A stretch of 64,000 nucleotides of DNA. Source: Crossiella sp. S99.2 (GTDB lineage Bacteria; Actinomycetota; Actinomycetes; Mycobacteriales; Pseudonocardiaceae). Shown piece by piece: positions 57,893 through 64,000 of this stretch. Each line of letters opens with the position of its first letter. Within the stretch, counting starts at the first letter, position 1. Location: NCBI RefSeq assembly GCF_023094165.1, contig NZ_JALMDK010000006.1, positions 434,001 through 498,000 on the forward strand. The letters run 5' to 3'. Under the pieces are notes generated by a model. It saw only the letters and a list, made by a program, of their open reading frames with translations, was not told the origin of the DNA and did no database searches. Made by a program: the position numbers and the translations under genes.

Positions 57893-59992
57893 GTGAGCCA
57901 GCACTCGTCCGCCCCCCGTTTCTACCCGCCCGCCGAGCGCCTCGACCTGGTCGACGAGCTGCACGGACATCGGGTGCCGGACCCCTACCGCTGGCTGGAA
58001 GACGCCGCCGACCCGCGCACCCGGGAGTGGTCGGCCGCCCAGGACGCACTCGTCGCCCCGGTGCTCTCCGAACTGCCCGGCCGGGAAGCGGTGGCCGGCC
58101 GGATCGGCACCCTCCTGCAGTCGGGTTCGGTGTCCGCTCCGTTCTGGCGCAACGGCCGCGCCTTCTTCACCCGCCGCCTGCCCGGCCAGGAGCACTCGGT
58201 GCTGCACGTCCGCGACGCCGACGGCGAGCGCGCGCTGATCGACGTGGCCACGCTGGACCCCTCCGGCCTGACCACCCTGGACTACTGGGTGCCCAGCCTG
58301 GAGGGCGACAAACTCGCCTACCTGCTCTCCAGCGGCGGCGACGAGGAGTCCCAGCTGCACGTGGTCGACGTGGCCACCGGCGCGCTGCTGGACGGCCCGA
58401 TCGACCGCGCCCGCAACTCCCCGATCGCCTGGCTGCCCGGCGGCCAGGAACTGTTCTACGTCCGCCGCCTGGCGCCCGGCGAGGTGCCCGAGGGCGAGGA
58501 GCTGTTCCACCGGCGGGTGTGGCGGCACCGGCTGGGCGCGGACCCGGCCGCTGACGAACTGGTGCACGGCGAGGGCCTGGACAAGACCAACTACTACGGC
58601 GTGCGGCTGTCCGCCGACGGCCGCTGGCTGGTGGTCGACGCCACCCCCGGCACCGCGCCCAAGGAATCGGTGTGGATCGCCGACCTGGCCGGTGACGGCA
58701 AGTTGCGGCAGATCGTGGACGAGGTGGACAGCGCCTACTGCACCGCCTGGGTCGAACGCGACGGCAGGCTGTACCTGCTGACCACGGTGGACGCCCCGCG
58801 CTGGCGGCTGTGCGTGGCCGATCCGACCGAGCCGGGGCGGCAGCACTGGCGGGAACTGATCGCCGAGGACCCCGGTTCGGTGCTGGAGACCGTCCGCTGG
58901 CTGGACGGCACGCTCACGGTGCTGCGCAGTCGGCACGCGGTCTCCGAGATCCACCTGCACGATCCGGCCGACGGCAGCCACCTGACCCAGATCCCGTTGC
59001 CCGGCACCGGATCCGTGAACGGACTGTCCACTGTGGACAGTCTCACCACGGCGGACGCGGACACGCTGTGGATCGGCTGGACCGACTTCGTCACCCCGCC
59101 CAGCGTGCACCGGCACATCCGGTCCACCGGCGTCACCGAGCTGCTGGAGGCGGCCCCCGGCGCGGTCGAGGTGCCCGCGGTGCACACCCGGCAGCTCGCC
59201 TACACCTCCGCCGACGGCACCACCGTGCACATGTTCGTGCTCTCCCCCAGCGCCGAACCGGACCAGCCCCGCCCCACCCTGCTCGGCGGCTACGGCGGCT
59301 TCTCGATCAGCTACTCCCCGTCCTACAGCGCCTCCGCGCTGGCCTGGGTGGAGGCCGGCGGCGTGTACGCGCTGGCCTCCCTGCGCGGCGGCGGCGAGGA
59401 AGGCGAGTCCTGGCACCAGGGCGGCATGCGGGCGAACAAGCAGAACACCTTCGACGACTTCCACGCCGCCGCCGAACACCTCATCGACCAGGGCTGGACC
59501 ACCAGCCCGCAACTCGCCATCCAGGGCGGCTCCAACGGCGGCCTGCTGATGGGCGCGGCCATCACCCAGCGCCCCGAGCTGTACCGCGCCGTGGTCTGCT
59601 CCGCCCCCCTGCTGGACATGGTCCGCTACGAGGAATTCCTGATCGGCCGGATCTGGAAGGACGAGTACGGCACCGCGGCCGAGGCGGACGAACTGGCCTG
59701 GCTGCTCGCCTACTCCCCGTACCACCACGTCAACCCGGGCGTGGCCTACCCGGCGGTCCTGTTCACCGTCTTCGAGTCCGACTCCCGCGTCGACCCCTGC
59801 CACGCCCGCAAGATGTGCGCCGCCCTGCAATCGGCCACCGCCGGCGACCCGGCCACCCACCCGATCCTGTTCCGCCGCGAGACCGACGTGGGCCACAGCA
59901 CCCGCTCCATCTCCCGCACCATCACCCTCACCGCCGACACCCTGTCCTTCCTGGCCAACGCCACGGGCCTGACCTTCGGCGGCGATCGGTGA
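57893..59992 (+). CDS. Prolyl oligopeptidase family protease (S9)
   Basis: A 699-residue serine peptidase that cleaves short peptides, commonly after proline; probably cytosolic since no signal is seen. The N-terminal beta-propeller region (about 30-430) begins with VPDPYRWLEDAADPRTREW. The alpha/beta-hydrolase domain has QGGSNGGLLMGA (nucleophile Ser about 547), ESDSRVDPCHARKM (Asp) and TDVGHSTRS (His). GTG at 57893. The DUF3558 lipoprotein gene begins inside its last codons (GTGA, four-base overlap), so it is translationally linked to the secretion group that follows. Confidence 0.94.
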   Translation: MSQHSSAPRFYPPAERLDLVDELHGHRVPDPYRWLEDAADPRTREWSAAQDALVAPVLSELPGREAVAGRIGTLLQSGSVSAPFWRNGRAFFTRRLPGQEHSVLHVRDADGERALIDVATLDPSGLTTLDYWVPSLEGDKLAYLLSSGGDEESQLHVVDVATGALLDGPIDRARNSPIAWLPGGQELFYVRRLAPGEVPEGEELFHRRVWRHRLGADPAADELVHGEGLDKTNYYGVRLSADGRWLVVDATPGTAPKESVWIADLAGDGKLRQIVDEVDSAYCTAWVERDGRLYLLTTVDAPRWRLCVADPTEPGRQHWRELIAEDPGSVLETVRWLDGTLTVLRSRHAVSEIHLHDPADGSHLTQIPLPGTGSVNGLSTVDSLTTADADTLWIGWTDFVTPPSVHRHIRSTGVTELLEAAPGAVEVPAVHTRQLAYTSADGTTVHMFVLSPSAEPDQPRPTLLGGYGGFSISYSPSYSASALAWVEAGGVYALASLRGGGEEGESWHQGGMRANKQNTFDDFHAAAEHLIDQGWTTSPQLAIQGGSNGGLLMGAAITQRPELYRAVVCSAPLLDMVRYEEFLIGRIWKDEYGTAAEADELAWLLAYSPYHHVNPGVAYPAVLFTVFESDSRVDPCHARKMCAALQSATAGDPATHPILFRRETDVGHSTRSISRTITLTADTLSFLANATGLTFGGDR

Positions 59993-60594
59993 GGCGGCTG
60001 GCGGTCGCGGTGGCGGGGTGTGCACTGGCGCTGACCGGGTGCGCGGGCGGGACGACACCGCCGACCACGCCGCCGCCGACGAGCGCAGCTCCGACCACGA
60101 GCGCGGGCCTGGCCCCGCCGATCACCCAGCCGAAGCTGGACGCGGCGAAGTTCGCGAGCAGGCCCTGCGAACTGCTCACCGCGGCGCAGTACGGCACGGT
60201 CCGGGTCAGCAAACCGGGCAAAGAGGGCGACAGCGTGCTCGGCAAGGAATGCTCCTGGACCACCGCGCAGAACCCGAACACCAGCCTGAACGGCCTGTTC
60301 AGCGTTGCACTGAGCACCAAGGCCGACGCGGGCCTCAACGCTCTCTACGAGAAGAAGAGCACCTACGCGGCCTTCGAAGCGGCCACGGTTGCCGGATACC
60401 CGTCGGCACACGCCAACAGCGGTGTCCCCTTCGGTCAGGGCGACTGCTTCGGTTACACGGCCGTAAGCGACTCCGTGACGATCAGCGTCGGGGTGCAGAT
60501 CAGCGACAAGGCGGCAGCCGAGTACAAGACCGCGTGTGGTCTGGCCGACCGGGTCGCGGAGATGGTGATCTCGACGATCCGCTCCGGAGCGTGA
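59989..60594 (+). CDS. DUF3558 lipoprotein, copy 1
   Basis: A 201-residue exported lipoprotein. The signal (VRRLAVAVAGCALALTGC) ends in the LTGC lipobox with Cys18. A Pro/Thr/Ser linker leads to the DUF3558 domain: FASRPCELLTAAQYGTV, VLGKECSWTTAQNPNTSLNGLFSVALSTKADAGL, AAFEAATVAGYPSAHAN, QGDCFGYTAVSDSVTISVGVQIS, EYKTACGLADRVAEMVISTI. The domain holds four cysteines, likely two disulfides. DUF3558 proteins occur beside type VII genes in Pseudonocardiales. It is coupled to the S9 gene upstream and is a close paralogue of copy 2 at 61181-61807. Confidence 0.9.
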   Translation: MRRLAVAVAGCALALTGCAGGTTPPTTPPPTSAAPTTSAGLAPPITQPKLDAAKFASRPCELLTAAQYGTVRVSKPGKEGDSVLGKECSWTTAQNPNTSLNGLFSVALSTKADAGLNALYEKKSTYAAFEAATVAGYPSAHANSGVPFGQGDCFGYTAVSDSVTISVGVQISDKAAAEYKTACGLADRVAEMVISTIRSGA

Positions 60595-60642
60595 CCCACT
60601 CCACTCCCGCGTCATGATTGCCATCTCGCTGCGTCACCACCG

Positions 60643-60673
60643 TTGACGGACTGTGTTCAATCGGGGACACAGT
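60643..60673. promoter_or_regulatory. Likely promoter with palindrome before the secretion group
   Basis: A ttgacg hexamer (60643-60648) is followed by the inverted repeat actgtgt/acacagt (60650-60656 and 60667-60673) in a 182-base gap between the first DUF3558 gene and the next ORF. A -35 box plus operator is plausible; no clear -10 was assigned. Confidence 0.4.
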
Positions 60674-60776
60674 CCACAAACGAGGGTCGGGAACCTGTGG
60701 GAACCTGCCCTGCGATGTCGGCGTCAAACGATACGATGCGAGACGGCATCGAGCGCAGTAACTGGGAGGGTGTGAC

Positions 60777-61184
60777 ATGCCGCCACGGGATCCGGATGCG
60801 GATATCTCGCCAGGGCAGGCGAGGCTGAACCAGCACTACGCGACCGACTACTCGGCCGCGAAGACTGGCGGCAAGTTCAAGGTCGACAAGGCGCACGCGC
60901 AGAAGGCCATCGACGGCCTCAATGACGCGATCCTTGAACTCGACAAGATCGCGAAGGAAGCGGAGCGTCTGCGGCTGACCGCTGGACCTGGCCGGGATCC
61001 GTACAGCGCGGTCGCTGCCGAGAAGATCAACGACCGCGCCATCACCGGCGATGGCTGCCACGCCACTGCCAACAAGAAGTACCGCGAGGCCCTGGTGGGA
61101 ATGGTCGCCAACCTGACGGCGGTCATGAAGGGCTACGCGGACGCTGAGGACATGAACCGCCAACTCGGAGGCAAGACCCAGTGA
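60777..61184 (+). CDS. ESX/type VII-associated helical protein
   Basis: A 135-residue helical protein without signal or membrane segment. Long helices are predicted in VDKAHAQKAIDGLNDAILELDKIAKEAERL and KKYREALVGMVANLTAVMKGYADAEDMNRQL, a two-helix hairpin shape common to ESX substrates. One Cys (DGCHAT) is present. No perfect WxG motif is seen. Its stop overlaps the start of the second DUF3558 gene by four bases, and PPE-like and EspG genes follow, so it is probably a secreted partner in a PE/PPE-like pair. The family assignment is inference. Confidence 0.65.
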   Translation: MPPRDPDADISPGQARLNQHYATDYSAAKTGGKFKVDKAHAQKAIDGLNDAILELDKIAKEAERLRLTAGPGRDPYSAVAAEKINDRAITGDGCHATANKKYREALVGMVANLTAVMKGYADAEDMNRQLGGKTQ

Positions 61185-61807
61185 ACCGCGTCGCGCTCAG
61201 CACGCTCGCCATCGTCGGTCTGGCCCTTGTCGCAGGGTGCTCCGGAGGGTCGAACTCCCCGAGCACCAGTGCGCAGCCGCCGACCAGCGGCGCCGCGACC
61301 AGCACCAGCGCGGCCGGTCTCGCACCGCCGATCACCCAGCCCAAGCTGGATAAGGCGGCGACGTTCGCCAGTAAGCCCTGCGACCTGCTCACCGCGGCGC
61401 AGTACGGCACGGTCCGGGTCAGCGCGCCAGGCAAGGTGGGTGAGAGCGTGCTGGGCCAGGAGTGCACCTGGCGAACCGCCCAGAACCCGAACACCAGCGT
61501 GGGCGGCTCCTTCAGCGTCGCACTGAGCACCAAGGCCGACGCCGGTCTCAACAACCTCTACGCCAAGCGCGACACCTACAAGGCCTTCGAGCCCGCCACG
61601 GTCTCCGGATACCCCTCGGTGCACGCCAACACCGGCACCCCGTTCGGGGAAGGTGACTGCTTCGGCTACACCAGCGTCAGCGACACCGTCACGATCAGCG
61701 TCGGTGTGACGGTCAACGACAAGGCGGCCGCCGAGTACAAGAACGCGTGCGGCCTGGCGGACAAGGTCGCGGAAATGGTGATCTCGACTATCAAGGGGGG
61801 TAGCTAG
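61181..61807 (+). CDS. DUF3558 lipoprotein, copy 2
   Basis: A 208-residue exported lipoprotein with a signal ending in the lipobox VAGC (Cys20), a Ser/Thr-rich linker and a DUF3558 domain highly similar to copy 1: FASKPCDLLTAAQYGTVRVS, VLGQECTWRTAQNPNTSVGGSFSVALSTKADAGLNNLY, SGYPSVHANTGTPFGEGDCFGYTSVSDTVTISVGV, NACGLADKVAEMVISTIKGG. GTG start overlaps the preceding gene's stop. Together with copy 1 it brackets the small helical protein, suggesting a tandem duplication. It would face the outside of the membrane near the secretion machinery. Confidence 0.9.
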   Translation: MNRVALSTLAIVGLALVAGCSGGSNSPSTSAQPPTSGAATSTSAAGLAPPITQPKLDKAATFASKPCDLLTAAQYGTVRVSAPGKVGESVLGQECTWRTAQNPNTSVGGSFSVALSTKADAGLNNLYAKRDTYKAFEPATVSGYPSVHANTGTPFGEGDCFGYTSVSDTVTISVGVTVNDKAAAEYKNACGLADKVAEMVISTIKGGS

Positions 61808-61809
61808 TC

Positions 61810-63048
61810 ATGGCTCCTGATCCCTCGTGCATGCCCCGTCCCAACGCTTTCGACGGGAAGACGATCTACGAGTTCTTCCACAAGGATGCCAAGGGCGCCG
61901 AGGCCACCACGGACCCGAACTACGAGGCGTGGCAGAAGCTGGGCGACCGCTACCTCACCGTTCGCGACATGGTCGAGAACGCACTGAAGGCTGGCAAGGT
62001 GGCCTGGGAGGGCCAGGCTGCTGACCAGGCGCAGCTCGTGGCCTCGCCGCTGGCTGCCTGGGCCGGCGCCGCGAAGACCGTCTGCACTGACACCGCTTAC
62101 AAGGTCGCTTCGCAGAGTGGTGACTTCCGGTCGGTCAAGGACAAGGTCGAGCTGCCGCCGGACCCGGGTGAGGAGCCCTGGCTCAACGGCGCCGCGTTCT
62201 GGGAGACCGACTACGACGAGGCCAAGCGGGTTCAGGGCGAGAAGACCAACGCGAACCAGCAGGCTCTGCTGGAGTACAAGGCGCAGAGCGAGACCAACAC
62301 CACGAACATGCCGCAGTTCATCCCGCCGCCGCCGGTGACCCCGGAGACGAGCACGGGCAACCCGAACGAGGTTGATCCCGGCAAGCGGGACCCGAACAGC
62401 AACGTCGGGCGCATCGGTGGTGGGGATCGCAACGGCAGCGGCACGCCGAACATGCCGAATCTGCCGCCGCCCGGCTCGGACGGGCGGCCGCCCGGTGGCA
62501 ACGACCAGCTCGACCCGAGTTGGAACAAGCCGCCGGTGGAGCCGCCGAAGCCGCCGCCGTTCACGCCGCCGCCGCTTACCCCGCCGCCTGGGCCGAACCC
62601 GCCGATGCCGCCGCCCATTGGTGGCTGGCCGCCGGGGCAGGGGCCCAACACCGGGCCTGGTCGTGGGCCTGGGGGTGGCGGCGGTACGCCGCCGCGGATG
62701 CCGGGGATGCCCGGTGGCGGTAGTGGCCGTGGTGGTGGCGGCGCCGGTGGGTTTGGGCCGCGAGGTGGCGGGTTCGGTCCCAGCGGGGGCGGATTCGGGC
62801 CTGGTGGGTCCGGTGGAGTCGGTGCTGACGGGCACGGGCCCGGTGGTGGGCGCGGTGGCGCCGCCGGCGGGGCTGGTGGCCGGGGTGGCATGGGCGCCGG
62901 TGGCGGTATGGGCGGCGGCGGAGCCAAGGGCGATGAGGACAAGGAACACAAGCGGCCCAGCTACCTGGTCGAGTCCGATGACATCTGGGGCGACAACACG
63001 CTGGTCGCACCGCCGGTCATCGGTGAGACGCCGCCCGGGTACCGCTGA
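61810..63048 (+). CDS. PPE-like type VII secretion substrate
   Basis: A 412-residue protein with a helical N-terminal domain (about 1-170) and a long Pro/Gly low-complexity tail. The helical part has a WxG turn (AGKVAWEGQAADQAQLVA, about 56-73), typical of WXG100/PPE proteins. The tail is Pro-rich (about 170-290), then Gly-rich (about 290-380) with GGGFGP repeats, and ends in SYLVESDDIWGDNTL. The two bases before the ATG follow the DUF3558 stop closely. The adjacent EspG gene encodes the chaperone that in mycobacteria binds PPE proteins. The tail might interact with the cell wall. Confidence 0.82.
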   Translation: MAPDPSCMPRPNAFDGKTIYEFFHKDAKGAEATTDPNYEAWQKLGDRYLTVRDMVENALKAGKVAWEGQAADQAQLVASPLAAWAGAAKTVCTDTAYKVASQSGDFRSVKDKVELPPDPGEEPWLNGAAFWETDYDEAKRVQGEKTNANQQALLEYKAQSETNTTNMPQFIPPPPVTPETSTGNPNEVDPGKRDPNSNVGRIGGGDRNGSGTPNMPNLPPPGSDGRPPGGNDQLDPSWNKPPVEPPKPPPFTPPPLTPPPGPNPPMPPPIGGWPPGQGPNTGPGRGPGGGGGTPPRMPGMPGGGSGRGGGGAGGFGPRGGGFGPSGGGFGPGGSGGVGADGHGPGGGRGGAAGGAGGRGGMGAGGGMGGGGAKGDEDKEHKRPSYLVESDDIWGDNTLVAPPVIGETPPGYR

Positions 63049-63068
63049 CGCTGAACTAGGAAGAAGCC

Positions 63069-63878
63069 GTGCTGAGAGCCAGAGTCACCATTTCGCTGCC
63101 CGCCTACGACGTGGTGTGGGAGAGCGAGAACCTGCAGGACAAGCACCCGACCCTGGGCATCCCCTCCTACGGGGAGACCTACCAGGACCGGCTTGACGTG
63201 CAACGGCGAGCCTGGCAGGAGCTGGAGGGGCTGGGCCTGGCCCGTGGCGGGCGGGCCCACCCCGACCTGGTGGACACCTTCCACATGCTCGAGCGGCCGC
63301 AGCGGGAGTTCTACGGCTGGTACAGCGTGCCCGGTGGCGGCGAGCAGCGGGCCGCGCTCGCCGCCGCCTCCGGGGACGAGGCGGTGCTGGCCGAGATCCT
63401 CGAGGAGAAGCTGGTGCTGTCCCCGGTGCGGCCGACCGGGCTGGTCGACGCGCTGGTCTCGGCGCTGCCGGACAAGCCGGCCGCGCGCGGGCAGTCGTTC
63501 AACTTCCCGGCCGAGACCTTCGGTGGCGGGGACGGCGGCGGCCGGGGCGGTGGGCGGCATTCGCGGCCCGCGGAGGACGAGGGCGGGTTCATGATGTCCT
63601 CGCGCAACAGCGGCGGGGCCAGCCCGCAGCGGCTCAAGGAGATCATGGACAAGCCGCGCACCGGTGGCGGTCAGCTGTTCGTGGCCGCCAGGGACCGGCT
63701 CGGCTCGCGCAAGCGCTCCGAGAGTCCGCTCACATTCATCGACAACGTCGACGGGCGCTACCTCGGGCAGAAGATGCGAGGTCCGGACGGTAGTCAGTGG
63801 GTCATCGTGGCCCCGGCGGACCGGCGCACACTGGCCCAGAAACTCACCGAGATGGCCGCCTCGGTCACCAACCGCTGA
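63069..63878 (+). CDS. EspG-family ESX secretion chaperone
   Basis: A 269-residue cytosolic chaperone of the EspG family, which binds PPE-type substrates and delivers them to the type VII ATPase. It begins VTISLPAYDVVWESENL, contains LEEKLVLSPVRPTGLVDALVSALP, a Gly-rich insertion (about 150-175), and ends with RDRLGSRKRSESPLTFIDNVDGRYL, GSQWVIVAPADRRTLAQKLTEMA. GTG start 20 bases after the PPE-like gene. Pseudonocardiales often carry several EspG paralogues, each next to its PPE substrate. Confidence 0.88.
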   Translation: MLRARVTISLPAYDVVWESENLQDKHPTLGIPSYGETYQDRLDVQRRAWQELEGLGLARGGRAHPDLVDTFHMLERPQREFYGWYSVPGGGEQRAALAAASGDEAVLAEILEEKLVLSPVRPTGLVDALVSALPDKPAARGQSFNFPAETFGGGDGGGRGGGRHSRPAEDEGGFMMSSRNSGGASPQRLKEIMDKPRTGGGQLFVAARDRLGSRKRSESPLTFIDNVDGRYLGQKMRGPDGSQWVIVAPADRRTLAQKLTEMAASVTNR

Positions 63879-63900
63879 GACCGCTCCGTAACATGGCACC

Positions 63901-64000
63901 GTGCCGAACGTTGTCACCCAAGTTAGTGACATGACCGCCCAGTTGTCCGCGCGTGAACCACAGGAGTGGCTGTTCAGCTCGGCTGAGTGGCTGGCGAACA
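63901..64000 (+). CDS. Start of an unidentified gene, truncated by window end
   Basis: An open frame from GTG at 63901 (VPNVVTQVSDMTAQLSA...) runs off the right edge; an internal ATG lies at 63931. The first 33 residues are predicted helical and polar with no signal peptide, ending FSSAEWLAN. It is 22 bases after the EspG gene and probably belongs to the same secretion group. Nothing more can be assigned from this fragment. Confidence 0.4.
   Translation, partial: MPNVVTQVSDMTAQLSAREPQEWLFSSAEWLAN

Noticed and set aside
57833..60058. 741-residue open frame antisense to the S9 protease
   Set aside because: Composition typical of a reverse-strand shadow; the forward gene has a full catalytic triad.

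Overview
The window is very GC-rich DNA from an actinomycete, most likely order Pseudonocardiales. This rests on GTG/TTG starts with GGAGG-type ribosome sites, mycothiol-dependent enzymes, actinobacterial clpP1/clpP2/clpX/tig genes, and a type VII (ESX) group with a PPE-like protein, EspG and DUF3558 lipoproteins. From memory, the core gene order follows Mycobacterium tuberculosis Rv2447c to Rv2469c: folC, valS, clpX, clpP2, clpP1, tig, Fpg/Nei glycosylase, rpiB, mycothiol nitroreductase, pepN, DUF5130 and HNH nuclease. The window is thus a conserved chromosomal backbone with lineage-specific genes inserted between the core genes. No IS element, prophage, CRISPR array or rRNA was seen.

Layout. 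1-2.6 kb: end of a sensor kinase and a Tat-exported PhoD phosphatase. 2.7-5.3 kb: small genes, two DnaA boxes, DUF4233 and folC. 5.3-10.2 kb: a flavin-based redox group (ApbE, FMN-binding protein, ferric-reductase-like membrane enzyme) next to a divergent OmpR-type two-component system. 10.2-14.5 kb: an AlbA_2/Schlafen-type regulator behind a perfect palindrome, facing an overlapping operon of ImmA/IrrE peptidase, MAB_1171c-type membrane protein and MpaB-type oxygenase. 14.5-18.2 kb: valS and a divergent membrane protein. 18.5-27.1 kb: sugar-phosphate isomerase-like protein, FdhF/YdeP molybdoenzyme, two ESX-like helical proteins, VOC protein, OFA-family transporter with a 37-residue partner, FdhD and a CoA transferase, suggesting formate/oxalate metabolism. 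27.2-30.9 kb: exported esterase, two exported serine proteases, and a hydrolase lacking its nucleophile. 31-35.3 kb: clpX, clpP2-clpP1 and tig.

35.5-48.4 kb: lipoprotein, NarL-type regulator, tRNA-Pro and tRNA-Gly, a TetR gene with two operators, acyltransferase, NADAR and SUFU proteins, DinB/maleylpyruvate-isomerase-type enzyme, Eis-like acetyltransferase, DNA glycosylase, rpiB, ComB-like phosphatase, MBL hydrolase, an HTH protein and a cold-shock protein. 48.9-57.7 kb: sdaA, aldehyde dehydrogenase, mycothiol nitroreductase homologue, pepN, DUF5130, a CtaJ-like oxidase subunit, an unusual protein built almost entirely from a GVRIS octapeptide repeat, and the HNH nuclease. 57.9-64 kb: prolyl oligopeptidase, then a type VII secretion group with two paralogous DUF3558 lipoproteins, a PPE-like protein and an EspG chaperone, running off the end.

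The most unusual item is the octad-repeat protein at 56309-57073: 26 [G/S]VRIS units in 254 residues, with no family I recognise.
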